Of a DNA stretch of 64,000 nt, positions 33,711-46,498 are shown one piece after another. The notes under the pieces were generated by a model. That model worked only from the letters and a program-made list of their open reading frames with translations. It did not search any database and was not told the origin of the DNA. Location: the NCBI GenBank assembly GCA_029204225.1, contig CM055096.1, positions 37,945,003-38,009,002 of the forward strand. Direction: 5' to 3'. Source of the DNA: Diphasiastrum complanatum. Taxonomy: Eukaryota > Streptophyta > Lycopodiopsida > Lycopodiales > Lycopodiaceae. Position 1 is the stretch's first letter, and every line of letters starts with the position of its first letter. The position numbers were made by a program, and so were the translations under genes.

Positions 33711-34845
33711 ATTAGGGCCCTTTTTGAACTCAAAAATGGCCTCTTCCTTGCCTAAACATGTTTGCTGATTATAATTAATTAACTCATTAATCATCCTAGG
33801 TGGCAGTTCACCCTGGGTTTATCATAGGTTAACTTAGATTTCAATAGGCCTCACTTGAACCTAGTATAATGTAGCAAGGACACACAATTTTAGTGAATTT
33901 TCAAATTTTGAATCCAATATAATCTGATTTTTTCAAGCCCTTCAAATCTCATTTTTATTAACTTAGATTGACTAAAACGGGGGCCCAATATTTCTTTGGT
34001 CCCCCATTTTGAAAAAATAAATTTGAAAAAAAAATGAGGGGAGGGGGGATGGGAGTACATCCCCCCTCCCCCCCTTTGTACCCCCTCTATACCATAGCTA
34101 AGCCCCCCTCCCCTCTCCTTCGTACTTCCCTCCCCCACCCCGCTGGCACGCTCCCTCCCCCCCGTACTTTCCGCTAGCACGCTCCACTCCATGTTCTCAC
34201 TTGGAGCCGCGACAAGAGGTGGGCGCACGCTGTGCGTGCCCCCAACAACACCTCCCTCCCCGACGAGTACTTGTACAGGAGAGGGGAGAGGAAACAAATG
34301 GCGTCGTTCGGGCCCTGTGCACCGATAAAATTCCGCGGCCCAGAGGGAGGGAGCGGGCCAGCGTGGGAGGGGAAGCGGGCCAGCGGGGTGGGGGAGGGAA
34401 GTACGATGCGTGAGTAGAGGGGGTACAAAGGGGGGGGGGGGGGGGGGGGGGGCAGAGATGTACTCCCATCCCCCTCCCCTCATTTTTTTTTCAATTTTTT
34501 TTTTCAAAATGGGGGGCCGAAGAAATATTGGGCCCCTTTTTTAGCCAATCTAAGTTAATAAAAATGATATTTGAAGGGTTTGAAAAAATCAAGGTATAGC
34601 TTTATTAATAATTCAAATTTTAGACTTGTCATATCATCATTACTATGTGTTGAGGAAGTAGAGTTAAAGGAGGGTTAGTGGGTGAGTTAGAATTTGGATA
34701 TCTAATTTACACCATTGGATGTGCCATGTCATATGGACCATTCCATCTCAATTGTCACTCTCTCATTGGTACACATGTCGTCATTAACACTAATTATAAT
34801 TAGTGAAGAGGCCTTTTTTGAGTCCAAAAAGGGCCCTAATGCCTA
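33711..34845. mobile_element. Foldback / MITE-like DNA element
   Basis: The ends are inverted repeats of about 37 bp (CATTAGGGCCCTTTTTGAAC... against its complement, about 34 matches). Inside, a second pair of arms of about 270 bp (roughly 33922-34190 and 34340-34610) forms a long hairpin with C- and G-rich stretches. It sits inside LTR A4. No transposase is encoded, and no clean target duplication could be read. Confidence 0.75.
34430..34452. repeat. G23 homopolymer in the foldback arm
   Basis: A 23-base G run. The opposite arm has a shorter C run (about 34060-34073), so the length is unstable or an assembly artefact. Confidence 0.85.
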
Positions 34846-36302
34846 ACATCAGACTTAACCAACTCAAAGCTTTGTCACGAGCGCTGGAAGCCAACCTGGC
34901 GCCACGCCAGACTGGACAGCCATAAACAGGTAACTTCCACCCAAGCAAGCCATCCAACTCAGCCGACAGGTTAGAGCTCGTTCCTCAAGAGCTTAACTCA
35001 TTCACGTTCATGCAAGGAACACTCAGAACCACAAGTCGCGACAGATATGGAGACAACCAGTTCCTGGACCAAATGGTCCCGACAGCATACCGCTGGCGCC
35101 ACGGACCGAATGGTCCTGACGACATACCGCTGGCGTCCCGAGATACGACCCTGAGCTATGTGCCAAATTAAAAAGTTTGAAGCGGCCTTACAACTGGCGC
35201 TTTTACCGAACACTGAAACGTAGAAGGTAATCAGAGTCAGTTTGAGAAAAATCCCACTTTATTGATAAATCTGAGAAGGTTACATTTCAAGTGTGTGACC
35301 GACCCTAGTCTCCGGGGCGCTGGCATGCCAAGGTGAGTGCCAGGACAACATTCTAGCAACGGAGACTGAGACTTGGTTGGAGCTCGCCTTGAGTCGCAAC
35401 CCGCACTCCCCTATAGTATTGGTGGGATTCGCCACCTCCCCTCATATCAAGTGCTCTACCCAGGCTGGTAAATCACGTTTTTTCTCTTTAGGATTTTCTC
35501 TCTCTAGAAAGTCATTTTCTCTCTCTAAAATTTATTGATGTCTAGGCTTTCTTTAATGATGCCTAGATTGTGTGAGGTGATTGCACATCGATCTGAGCTC
35601 TCTGGACTTCGCTAGAACCGATCAAAGATTTTCATCCATAGGAACTTGTCGTCGGCTGGATTCTGGTCACAGGGGCGCCGATGGCACCGGAGCAGCAGGG
35701 ACGCTGCTGGCGCCGGGGACAATGCTGGCACTGAAAGTAAAGCTTGTAAAGGTAGCATTACAACATCCACCCCACCTTTATAAAATCTGATGTCCTCATC
35801 AGATGTCAGATTAAAGTAAAGGTGTCTCCCAATAAAAATTAACTATATATTTGATCTACTTGGCACAGTACTCAATTTACTGGCCACTTTTTATTAACAT
35901 TGAAGCTGTACACCACAAGTCGGAGGCTCAGCTCTTTGTATTGAAAAATTACATAACTTGAAAATATCACTTTGTCTGGAAAAAGCGTAGATTTTATATC
36001 GCTTACGTAAAACCCAAGAACCTTATTAACTGGTGATAGAGGCCTTTCTGTGAAATGTTCGCCCCTGTCGCTTTTGACTTTTGACTTTGGAACTCCTTTG
36101 AGCTCCTAATTTGTCCTTGATGCACTTTGTGTTGAGCTCCCTGAGCTCCAAATTTGATCAGTTCCGCACGGGTATCAAGGCTCCCTGAGCCAAAGGATTT
36201 ATCGTTTGATTGCCCACTTTATGGTCCACTCCGTGCCTTGTTGCTTTCGCACCTGGATTTCTCTCCTTGTCTCAGCCTGATCTTGATACTTTTCCTTCTT
36301 GG

Positions 36303-37964
36303 CTCTTTAAGGTAGGCAAAGATTGAGTACTCCGCAATGCAGCTCTCACTTAGCTTGAAGTAGCTGTCTTTAAATCAGCCCAAATGTAACCATTGACCTC
36401 CTGGAGAGCCAAGGGGTCACACCAGTTTGATCCGCATACGAACTATCTCTTCGCGATTGTTTGAAGTGCCATGTCCGTGGTGCAAAACTTGACTTTCACA
36501 ATTCCATCACTAGTCAGTTGCCTCACAGTCAAAAAAAGAAGTGTACATCTAGCTTGGCTTCAAGTAGCTCTCTTTGAATCAGACACATGCACCCAAAGTT
36601 TGCACTAGTCCGATTTTCAATACGAATTGTCCCTTAGCGTCCGCTCGAAGTACCAAGTCTCTTGTGCAAGACTCAACTTTCACAGGTCCTTCGTTGATCA
36701 GCTGCTTTACACGTAACACAAGTCAGCGTACTCATTATGTCTCCTCATCATTGTTGGTCCAGAGAAAGCCTATAACAAGCTTTCCTTTCCACAACAAAAG
36801 CTTGTCAACTTATAAGTTCCAAAGTTCACCAGTCTCCTCGTGTGAGTATGGCTAGGTCACCTTGAATTTGCCCCCGTTTTGATCAACTTTCATTCAAAAT
36901 TTTCCCCAAGAGAGAGGTGTGTGTGATAGTTCCCCCTCCACTTATAAAATCAGCTGACCGGACTTAGAGTAGAGTTCTTCAGACAAAAAGCCTTTCCAAC
37001 ACTTTGCTTCCCATCTGCTAGGATTATGGCTTGATCTAACTTGTTGCCAATCTCTGAAGAGGATCCTAGTCTTTTTCCCTTTAAGAAAAAACCCAACTAA
37101 TACTGGATATCACCCATGCTCAATGAGTTTCAGTTCCGAAAGGTGGCCGTCCCAAATGAAGACCAGCTGCTCCATAGAAGATCTCCCCTGAAATTGCCCT
37201 TTCCAACTTTTGACTTTCTGCTTGCGTCTGGTGGGCATCATCGCAAATGAAACTGACCCAAGAAATAGGCTTGTCATCCATCCTTTGCAAACATCGAGTC
37301 GTTTTGTTGTCGTTCACGTGCGAGTACTTGAACTGCGAATCCGCCCCACAGATTCTGTAGTCCTCTTTGTTTGATGGTGTCAGCCTTCAAAAGAAAGGTT
37401 CCTTCTCGAGCCATCAGCTCCTTGTATCACAAGCAATCATGCAAACCAGACAAAGCACGAGTACTAAGACTCACCACGAATACATACAAGTAAGACACTC
37501 AGGCAGGTTTACTAATAGGTAACAAAGACAAGGTCCCCCTTTGAGATAGTCCTGCCAAAGGACCTTTGCCTAGCCGCGCCCATACAGATCGATCACAGAA
37601 TCAGCCCACAGAGGACACCCATTCAACTATTCGTGCTTTCACCATTAAGCAACACATTGCCTCAGTCACGCCCCCCCCCCCCCCCTTTTTGGTCAGTAGC
37701 CCTTATAGCTAAATGATCAGCACCTATCCCGCACCGGCAGCTAACCACCCGTGCTTTACACCCGAATTCGAGCAGCATCTCTGTATCAATGGTTAACCCG
37801 TACAGTTCGAATATGTCGCCCCGCACCCCACAAGGCACAGATCGTGCTTACACCAACCTAATGGCAGCACACTGCCTCATCTGTCCTACGTGCAGACAAC
37901 GCCAAGCCCGAACAGCGAGAACTGACTGTGCTTAGACCACAAGGGTAGCATTTTGACTCACCTT
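36303..37964. repeat. Tandem unit 1 of the LARD internal region
   Basis: A unit of about 1.66 kb, repeated directly at 37965-39610 (landmark AGGTAGGCAAAGATTGAGTA at 36310 and 37971; GATCGATCACAGAATCAGCC near 37587 and 39243). It contains a C15 run at 37671. Confidence 0.85.
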
Positions 37965-39610
37965 GTCTTTAAGGTAGGCAAAGATTGAGTACTCCGCAAT
38001 GCACCTCTCACTTAGCTTGAAGTAGTTGTCTTTGAATCAGCCCAAATCTAACCATTGACCTCGTGGAGAGCCAAGGGGTCGCACCAGTTTGATCCGCATA
38101 CAAACTATCTCTTCGCGAATGTTTGAAGCGCCATGTCCGTCGCGCAAAACTTGATTTCACAATTCCATCACTGGTCAGTTGCCTCACAGTCAAAACAAGA
38201 AGTGTACATCTAGCTTGGCTTCAAGTAGCTCTCTTTGAATCAGACACATGCACCCAAAGTTTGCACTAGTCCGATTTTCAATACGAACTATCCCTTAGCG
38301 TCTGCTCGAAGTACCATGTCTCTTGTGCAAGACTCAACTTTCACAGGTCCTTCATTGATCAGCTGCTTTACACGTAACACAAGTCAGCGTACTCATTATG
38401 TCTCCTCATCATTGTTGGTCCAGAGAAAGCCTATAACAAGCTTTCCTTTCCACAACAAAAGCTTGTCAACTTATTAGTTCCAAAGTTCACCAGTCTCCTC
38501 GTGTGAGTATGGCTAGGTCACCTTGAATTTGCCCCTGTTTTGATCAACTTTCATTCAAAATTTTCCCCAAGAGAGAGGTGTGTGTGATAGTTCTCCCTCC
38601 ACTTATAAAATCAGCTGACCGGACTTAGAGTAGAGTTCTTCGGACAAAAAGCCTTTCCAACACTTTGCTTCCCATCTGCTAGGATTATGGCTTGATCCAA
38701 CTTGTTGCCAATCTTTGAAGAGGATCCTAGTCTTTTCCCCTTTGAGGAAAAACCCAACTGATATTGTATATCACCCATGCTGAGTTTCAGTTCCGAAGGT
38801 GGCCGTCCCAAATGAAGACCAACTGTTCCATAGAAGATCTCCCTTGAAATTGCCCTTTCCAACTTTTGACTTTTTGCTTGCGTCTGGTGGGTGTCGTCGC
38901 AAATGAAACTAACCCAAGAAACATGCTAGTCATCCATCCTTTGCAAACATCGAGTCGTTTCATTGTCATTCATGTGCGAGTACTTGAACTGCAAATCCGC
39001 CCCACATATTCTGTAGTCCTCTTTGTTTGATGGTGTCAACCTTCAAAGGAAAGGTTCCTTCTCGAGCCATCAATTCCTTGTATCACAAGCAATCATGCAA
39101 ACCAGACAAAGCACAAGTACTAAGACTCACCACGAATACATACAAGTAAGACACTCAGGCAGGTTTACTAACATGTAACAAAGACAAGGTCCCCCTTTGA
39201 GATAGTCCTACCAAAGGACCTTTGTCTGGTCGCACCCATAAAGATCGATCACAGAATCAGCCCACACAGAACACCCATCCAACTATCTGTGCTTTCACCA
39301 TTAAGAAGCACATTGCCTCAGTCACGCCCCACCAAATCTGGTCGATAGCCCTTATAGCTAAACGATCGGCAGCTATCCCACACCGGTAGCTAACCACCCG
39401 TGCTTTACACCAGAATTCAAGCAGCATCTCTGTATCAATGGTTAACCCGTACAGTTCGAATATGTCGCCCCACACCCCACAAGGTACAGACCGTGCTTTC
39501 ACCTATCTAGGCAGCACTTTGTCTCATCCGTCCTACGTGCAGACAGCGCCAGGCCCAAACCGCGAGAACTGACCGTGCTTACACCTCGAGGGCAGCACTT
39601 TGACTCATCA
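37965..39610. repeat. Tandem unit 2 of the LARD internal region
   Basis: Second copy, offset about 1,650-1,660 bp, highly similar along its whole length with small indels. An 81-codon minus-strand frame (39502-39257) is open here, while the equivalent in unit 1 is broken by the poly-C run. Confidence 0.85.
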
Positions 39611-39748
39611 AGTCCCCCGTTCTGTCGACCACCCCGACTGTGGACGCACCCACGCTTAAACTGTGGGTAGCACCTTGCACAACAATTATCCTGATGAACC
39701 CCAAGCAGTGGCCATTTTTGTGAGATCCGCATAGCTGACCGGCCAGTC

Positions 39749-39761
39749 GGCTCTGATACCA
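39749..39761 (-). other. LARD primer binding site
   Basis: Minus strand TGGTATCAGAGCC, a perfect copia-type initiator-tRNA-Met PBS, two bases after the LTR end. Confidence 0.85.
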
Positions 39762-39763
39762 CA

Positions 39764-40921
39764 TGTAGCACAGGCATCCCAAAGGGAGCCGAGAACTACG
39801 ACTTAGCTTCCCAGCCTTCTACTCTTGTCGTCCAAACCCACTTAACATACAAGCAGCCAACTCGCCAACAATGATCAGACTTAACCAACTTGAAGCTCCG
39901 AAACCAACATTGAGATCCAACCTGGCGCCATGCCAGATCGGAGGTCCCGATGTGGGTGACTTCCCTCCGAGCCAGCCGCCCAACATACATCAAACTTAAC
40001 CAACTCGAAGCTTCATTACAAACGAGTAACATCCATTCCAAGCAAGCGATCTGACTAACATCAGACTTAACCAACTGAAAGCTTCATCACGAGCGCTGGA
40101 AGCCAACCTGGCGCCACGCCAGACTGGACAGCCATAAACAGGTAACTTCCACCCAAGCAAGCCATCCAACTCAGCCGACAGGTTAGAGCTCGTTCCCCAA
40201 GAGCTTCACCCATTCACGTTCATGCAAGGAATACTCAGAACCACAAGCCACGACAGATATGGAGACAACCAATTCCTGGACCAAATGGTCCCGACAACAT
40301 ACCACTGGCGCCATGGACCGAATGGTCCCGATGACATACGACCCTGAGCTATGTGCCAAATTAAAAAGTTTGAAGCGGCCTTACAACTGGCGCTTTTACC
40401 GAACACTGAAACCCAAAAGGTAATCAGAGTCAGTTTGAGAAAAATCCCACTTTATTGATATATCTGAGAAAGTTACATTTCAAGTGTGTGACCGACCCTA
40501 GTCTCCGGCGCGCTGGCATGCCAAGGTGAGTGCCAGGACAACATTCCAGCAAGGGAGGCTGAGACTTGGTTGGAGCTCGCCCTAAGTCGCAACCCGCACT
40601 CCCCTATAGTATTGGTGGAATTCGCCACCTCCCCTCATATCAAGTGCTCTACCCAGGCTGGTAAAGCACATTTTTTCTCTTTAGGATTTTCTCTCTCTAG
40701 AAAGTCATTTTCTTTCTCTAGAATTTATTGATACCCAGGCTTCTTTTAATGATGCCTAGATCGTGTGAGGTGATTGCACATCGATCTGAGCTCTCTGGAC
40801 TTCGCTAGAACCGATCAAAGATTTTCAGCCATAGGAACTTGTCGCCGGCTGGATTTTGGTCACAAGGGCGCCAGGAGCAGCGGGGACGTTGCTGGCGCCA
40901 GTGGTGCCGGAAGTAAAGCTT
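39764..40921 (-). repeat. LTR family A, copy A5: 5' LTR of the LARD
   Basis: Starts TGTAGCACAGGCATCCC and matches A4 until GTAAAGCTTGTAA at 40921. The last 15-20 bp of the LTR (the outer edge) are missing, so the target duplication cannot be tested. Confidence 0.8.
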
Positions 40922-41610
40922 GTAATGAGAGAGGGAGATGAACGAGTTGAGAAAAGATGTTGTATGTTAGAAACGAAAAATAATCTCAAAGATGTAAGGA
41001 GTGTGAAAAATGCAAAAATAAGTTTGGTAGAGGCAAAAAATCTTGTATATAGGATAGACACACATGTGTGGAGCCTGTTCCCACGTGTGAAACTAGTGTA
41101 ATTTTCATGTACCATAATCATATATGTTGTACATATGATTTAATTCACTAGAATGGCTAAAATGGCCAAAAACTAGTTTTCTAGAGACATGACACATGGC
41201 ACCAATCTAATGATTGCATGAGCCACATATTTTGAATAGGTGTCACATCCCATGTGTAGAGGACAGCTCACACGTGTGGAAATAGCTGAAGTAGGCGAGT
41301 TTTTGCTTCTAGAAGATTTTCGTGAAGATCTCCATATAGTAGGAAAATAGACCAAAAATGCCCAAAATGAAAAGTTTTGATCCAAGTGTCAAATTGCATG
41401 ATGGTGACAAGGCATCCTCACACGTGTGGGATCTGATGCATGATCAGTACCTCGAGCTCCAAAAGTGTATATATAGAGGCTTATTTGGCCATAATCAATG
41501 TGAGACACCAATCTTGGTTTTGGAAGCAATTTTGAGTGATTCTTTTCATTTGTCTACATTTGTTTTAATTGTTTTGAGGTTCTATCAATGTGTACTTGAT
41601 TTTTAGGTTG
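40922..41610. repeat. Non-coding block with CACACGTGTG palindromes
   Basis: CACGTG- or CATGTG-centred palindromic words occur near 41061, 41083, 41272 and 41420, resembling the block inside copia-1 (8263-8890). No ORF is present. It could be LTR or promoter sequence of an unidentified element. Confidence 0.35.
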
Positions 41611-42201
41611 GTCAACAAATTCAAATCATATCCAAAATCAAAAAATTCTCTCTTATTTTTTATAAAAGATTTCCAAACTTAACAAATCCGTTTGCAACTA
41701 GCATGAGACCAATGGATAGATGGAAAAACCTGCAGTGACTATTGTGATTACAATTTATTAATCTTGTAGTGAGATAAAAGCTAATAAATTTCGTCCATTG
41801 GAGTATGCGGGTGTCTTAGTAATATCAAGGATTGTGTCAATTGTTATTTTTTAATATAAAAAAAAAAATCACAAAACTTGCAATTTATTTACTCACAAAA
41901 TGTATGTTCCTATTATTGTAAAATTTACACATGCAAGTGGGCCAAACACGTATAGTAAACAATTCTCTTGAGAACTCGCATCTCCGCACCACAAAGTTTT
42001 GGCATTATTCATATATTCAAATCCAAGGGTTTGTTGACTTGGTTAGCTTGGCATCCAAAGTTTCTTTGGTCTCAAGCTCTACTCCCCCTTGAAACCAAGA
42101 TGCATTGTTCATATGTTGTAACTTATATGCCTTATGACCTATTTTTCTAATTTCTTTCATTTCTCAAACACGTATCAAATCTCATCTGTACAATATCACG
42201 T

Positions 42202-42720
42202 TTGTCTGCACAAATTTGTTTGAACCTTTTGTTTCTTCTTTTTGCACACACTTTTGATACTTCTTATAAAGTCGCACATGTGCACTTTTCAATGAAAAGT
42301 CTTCAATCCTTCCCTTGGCTATTGAGACTTATGGCACCTTGCATCGACGCTTGGAGGATTTTCTTCGCATGTGTTCGCGGCAGAGCGTCAAGGTATTCCT
42401 AGTTCTATTCTCGTGGCTTCTTTCAAACAACGTGTTTCCATTGCCCTGCAACGTGCTCAGGCCCTATCTATTCTGCTACAGGCGACGGTGGCTGGGTCTG
42501 CTACATCTCATCTCCCTTCATTAGCCGATTCACCACCTCTTCACCTTTCTGATCTGCTACAGTCAATTGGCAGACTCCCACGGACATCATCATAGTTTAT
42601 GCACTTTTATTTTTAATGCCAGAATTTGGATTAATCTTAACTTTACTGCAAGCTTCGCTCTTGTTTGAGCCTACTTTTGTCCAAACTTCCCCTTCGGGGT
42701 GTATATATCTTTTTCATCAA
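42202..42720 (+). pseudogene. LINE ORF2 C-terminus and 3' end
   Basis: Frames read AIETYGTLHRRLEDFLRM and then, after a shift, FKQRVSIALQRAQALSILL and a stop at 42595. This resembles the C-terminal tail of plant non-LTR pol proteins that end in a Gln-Arg-rich helix. A 3' UTR-like sequence with CCCCTTCGGGG (hairpin) follows to about 42720. Assigned by resemblance only. Confidence 0.45.
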
Positions 42721-43739
42721 TGTACCTACTACTTTTTCCTATGAATAAATGCACCAGGATGTTTGTTTTCATGTTGTCGCATACATTTAAAGTGATATTA
42801 CAAAATAATAATAATGGCACACACCAAACAAACAATGAGGAGAACCTTTTTTTCTCTCTCGAAAGGTTAACCGTCAGGAGAACTTTTGAATTCTTGCATT
42901 CTTCCAAGTAACTGATTGATTTGGAAATTGGACAAACTTACACTCATATAATGGTGCGATGGCTATATGATAATAGATGTCTAAAAAAAACAACCCAACT
43001 ACTAACCAAAAATCTCGTTTGTACCATATTGTCCTGAAAGTAGCTTAAAATGTTTATTTTACTGTCACATCTTTGGAAGATTCGTAGAAAAATAATAACA
43101 ATTCTTTGATTAAAATAAATAAATTTATGTGCATTCAAAGAGGGAAACCACCATGCCCAAAGATTTTGAGTTGTTGTATTACCTTAGTACCCACAAAGAA
43201 TGTGCCTCTACAAGTATTGGCTCCTCCGTTGGACAAGAGTGCACTTCCTACATAAAAAAGTAGGAAGCAAAAGGCTTTGGAGAGAACAAAAGTTGTTGAA
43301 TATGCTCGGTCTTTGTCACCTTTTCTTGTAAGAAAATCAATCCAAGAAAAAACATTGTTATTAATCTTTCGATTACACGTCCTCTTCCAAGGATAGAAAC
43401 TTTAATACACTTGTAAGCATAGTTGTCGATAAATATATAAATTAATTAATTCTTATGAAAGAAGCATGATAAGATCTATAAAAAAAATCAGTTATTTTTA
43501 ATGGTATGGTAAAAACTAAATGTAGATTTAGGCAATTTATATCCATTCTCTATTCCATTAGTGATATAAATTTTATTAATTCATCTTTTTACAACATCAT
43601 CCAAAACATAAAAGAGAATATTGACCTAAACTATTCTTGCACAATTTGTCACATTTGTCAAAAAAAAACTGCTATTTTGTTTCAAGTAGATTATAATTCT
43701 TGGGGTCCAGTTTTCTCCTCTTCTCGTTTGGAACATGTG

Positions 43740-43860
43740 CGAATGCAACGCACCCAAATACCCTGCTTCCTGTAAATCAAGCCATAATCTGAAGTGCCTT
43801 TCACATAACGCAAAATGCGTTTAGCCACCTTCCGATGCTTTCTAAATAATTTGAAAACAT
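43740..43860 (-). pseudogene. Ty1-copia scrap (RT end)
   Basis: Minus strand reads KHRKVAKRILRYVKGTSDYG, the conserved segment between RT and RNase H of copia elements. The flanks are not recognised. Confidence 0.7.
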
Positions 43861-44069
43861 ATCCAAGACATTAAAGACATGAGATCGCTATGATCATAAG
43901 ATCGTCAGGGTTGCTTACGTTGATCTGAGTAAGCATAAAAACTATGAGCTGTTGGATCCAATAAATATTCAACTTTGCCAGGACAAGGCCATGATAAAGC
44001 TCTACTTACTTTGGTTATTCTTATATGTATTTAATGGATAATTTCGATTATTTATTTATTGTGAAAATT

Positions 44070-45370
44070 GGGTCACTGTTATTTTGATGAAAATAGATTA
44101 ACTCCATACGTTTTGTATAATGAGGAATTTAATTACTCATATCCTCGTCCAAGGCTCTACTTTCATATTCCCCTGGCTCTCCGTCGTGAAACTCAACTTG
44201 CTATGCGTCTTCCTCTCAATCGCTTGGCTATTGACCCCTATGACATTGCGACTTGGAATTTGTTCCTTCTTTTTTTCCTTTGGTGTCTAATCCTCTCTCC
44301 AAGGGGTGGGGAGGCTGGTCATACAGAAACTCGTGCACGTCTCTTTCTATCGAGAGATTGAGAAACGCTTAAGGAGAACTTTGCCCGTGCTTCTCATAAC
44401 TCGCAGGACTCTCAACCTCAAGGCGCCCCACCTCTCCACCGCCGTCTTCGTCATACACTACATCTCGGAAAAGTTGGTGAGTATTCTCGTGCAGCTCAAG
44501 CTTTAGCTCCTCTCACGCCCGCTCTCTCTTATGCTGATATTGTTGTTGCTCTCAAAGCTCTGCCTTTGAAGGCGTTCTCCTCCTGTTTGTGGAGGAATTT
44601 GTACCTGATGTTGAGTTGATACTTGATCGTGATTCTTTCTCTCGAGCTTTCCATCGTCGTTGGCTGCTCTGTAGGTCTTCCCTCTACAGTTTCTTCTGCT
44701 CCTACAGCTTTTTTTGGGAGCTCGGCTCTTGTCGCCCCTACTATGTCTTCTCGGTTCCTTTCTAACCATCACCCTCTCTTGGGAGATTGCATTGCTCGTG
44801 TGGATAGTGATTCTCTGCCTTTTCAACACCTCATCGTTGCACGGAAGCTTCTCCCCCCCTCTGCCCGAGCATGTCTTCCTCCTTTTGAGCAAGTCCTCAC
44901 TTTCAGCTCAAACCACCTACAAGAGACCCTCTTGGAGCACGTGCACAAGCAAACCCTTTCCAACATGCTCTTTGAGGCACCTTGGACGTTGCATCGAGTT
45001 CGGCTTCTTTCTTGTGCGAGTCCAAGTGCAGGGGATTGGCTGTCAGCTCGCTCGGCCTGTTATTCCTTCCTTTTGATTGTCTTCGGCCACCTTCACCACT
45101 ACTCTCCATCTTCACTTGGGACTACCTCATCCTTCGGCCTTGGGTCTCTCCAGGTGTATTTGTCGTAAGCCTATTGATGCTCTTGCTATCCACCTTCTCC
45201 ATTGTCCTTCTAAAAATGAGCGTGCGCACAGCTACGCATGATATCGTCATAGATGCAACGGCCGCTATAGGCAGGGTTGGAAGATTCCATGTCCTCAGAG
45301 AGCAATCACATGTGGATTCAAGGTCAACATCACTAACTTCCATGTTATATGGAGTATGGAGACTTACTGA
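44070..45370 (+). pseudogene. Degenerate LINE-like pol fragment without RT core
   Basis: Several frames carry parts of one protein: a REIEKRLRRN...HTLHLGKVGEYSRAAQALAP segment (44350-44530) typical of the region before RT in some plant LINEs, and RVRLLSCASPSAGDWLSA (about 45000). A CRKPIDALAIHLLHC-type Cys/His cluster follows (about 45155-45200), as seen after RT. The catalytic core between them is missing. Same orientation as 42.2-42.7 kb, possibly one disrupted insertion. Confidence 0.5.
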
Positions 45371-45399
45371 AAAGGATTTTCTTTCATCATCAATTTAGC

Positions 45400-46498
45400 C
45401 AACTATTCTGGGTGTGTGACTCTTTGGCATGAGAGAGGATGTTCACATAAAAGTAGCCGACGTGGGTTTGTGATGTGATCTATACATGCTTGGCATATCG
45501 TAGTCTCGTAAGGGTAGAACTTCATAATGATTGGGACACCTGAGAAAGAGAATATTGAATCAAATGCATCTCAATATTGGAAGAATGTGGTAATCAAAAA
45601 TGAAATCCAATATTAAAGGCTTGATTAGATTGAATTTCTAGACACGGTTGATTGTTTTGATTTGGACACAATCCCAATGGATGAGAAAGCATCAAAGCAA
45701 CCAAACATTGTCGATGAGAACAATCATTCTAGCAGCACGTGATATGAAAAATGATCCAAATGATTGTGTAATCAGAAACTATTATCCTTTATGATAGACT
45801 TCGTGTTGTCATCTTAGAAAGCATTACAAAATGGTTTATGTACTCCCTAGCTACCATCTGCATAGCAAATGTAATGCTCTCATGAGTTATAGCATTGGCT
45901 TAGTTCCTCAATTGGCCGTCATCATGCCTTTGCTTTCTACACACTTGAGTCCAGTGGGCTGATTTCTTGAAATAAGCACGCTATTATCCTTTGTTTCGGA
46001 TTTGCTGCCAGCTGTCATTTCTATCTCTTGTAAAGATGGCTTGCGCCGATTATCCTCCTGACCATTTCTCATCTTGTCAGAGGTTCTTCTTGTAGAGATC
46101 TTGTAGTAAGACTCTCAGATAAACTAAAAAAGTGACCAGTCAAATAAAGAGGATGTACATAGGACAACCCAATTTTACAATCCTATAACGCCAACAGAAA
46201 CTACAAACAAGCACATGGATAGATCACATAAAATACTATGCACCAGTTGTTTGAAAGTGCTAGCCCCTTGCCAATCCACCAACCCTTACCCTCACTTTGC
46301 AAAGGCTCCCGCATCTTAAACCACCAAGTCGCACACAGATCTACATCTTAAGTTTTCAAAAAAATACAGAGGAAGCTTGACAAACTAGCTGCAATTGATA
46401 AGACAACGATTTCAAAATTGGAAATTCCTGCACTGTGCTGGAAGGTTCCTCAGACAAGCAGATCCTCCGAAATCCAGGTAAACATTGCTTGTGTTGCT
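45400..46498. other. No recognised gene; phosphatase 3' flank
   Basis: Sequence downstream of the phosphatase stop. It would include its 3' UTR (no confident poly(A) signal read on the minus strand). The part near 45.4-45.9 kb has no recognised coding content. Confidence 0.4.

Larger units (their letters stand above)
33428..35765 (-). repeat. LTR family A, copy A4: 3' LTR of the LARD, interrupted
   Basis: Plus-strand edges are TGTAGCGGAGGC and CATTACAACA. Without the 1.13-kb insertion at 33711-34845 it is about 1.2 kb. A purine tract (minus strand AAAGGTGGGGTGGA, 35779-35766) precedes it on the minus strand, marking it as the 3' LTR. Confidence 0.8.
35766..39763 (-). mobile_element. LARD-like non-autonomous LTR element, internal region
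   Basis: 4.0 kb between the PPT of LTR A4 (35766) and the PBS next to LTR A5 (39763), minus orientation. No gag, protease, RT or integrase motif was found in any frame. Most of it is a direct tandem duplication. Short minus-strand reading frames (39502-39257, 38969-38787, 38862-38611) have protein-like composition but no recognised domain. Movement would need enzymes from an autonomous copia relative (initiator-tRNA-Met PBS). Confidence 0.75.

Noticed and set aside
33890-34507. Pro-rich 205-residue frame on the minus strand
   Set aside because: Produced by the C-rich and G-rich arms of the foldback element. No homology-like features.
44623-45168. 181-residue frame as an independent gene
   Set aside because: Part of it reads as a LINE pol segment (RLLSCASPSAGDWL) in a fragmented multi-frame relic.
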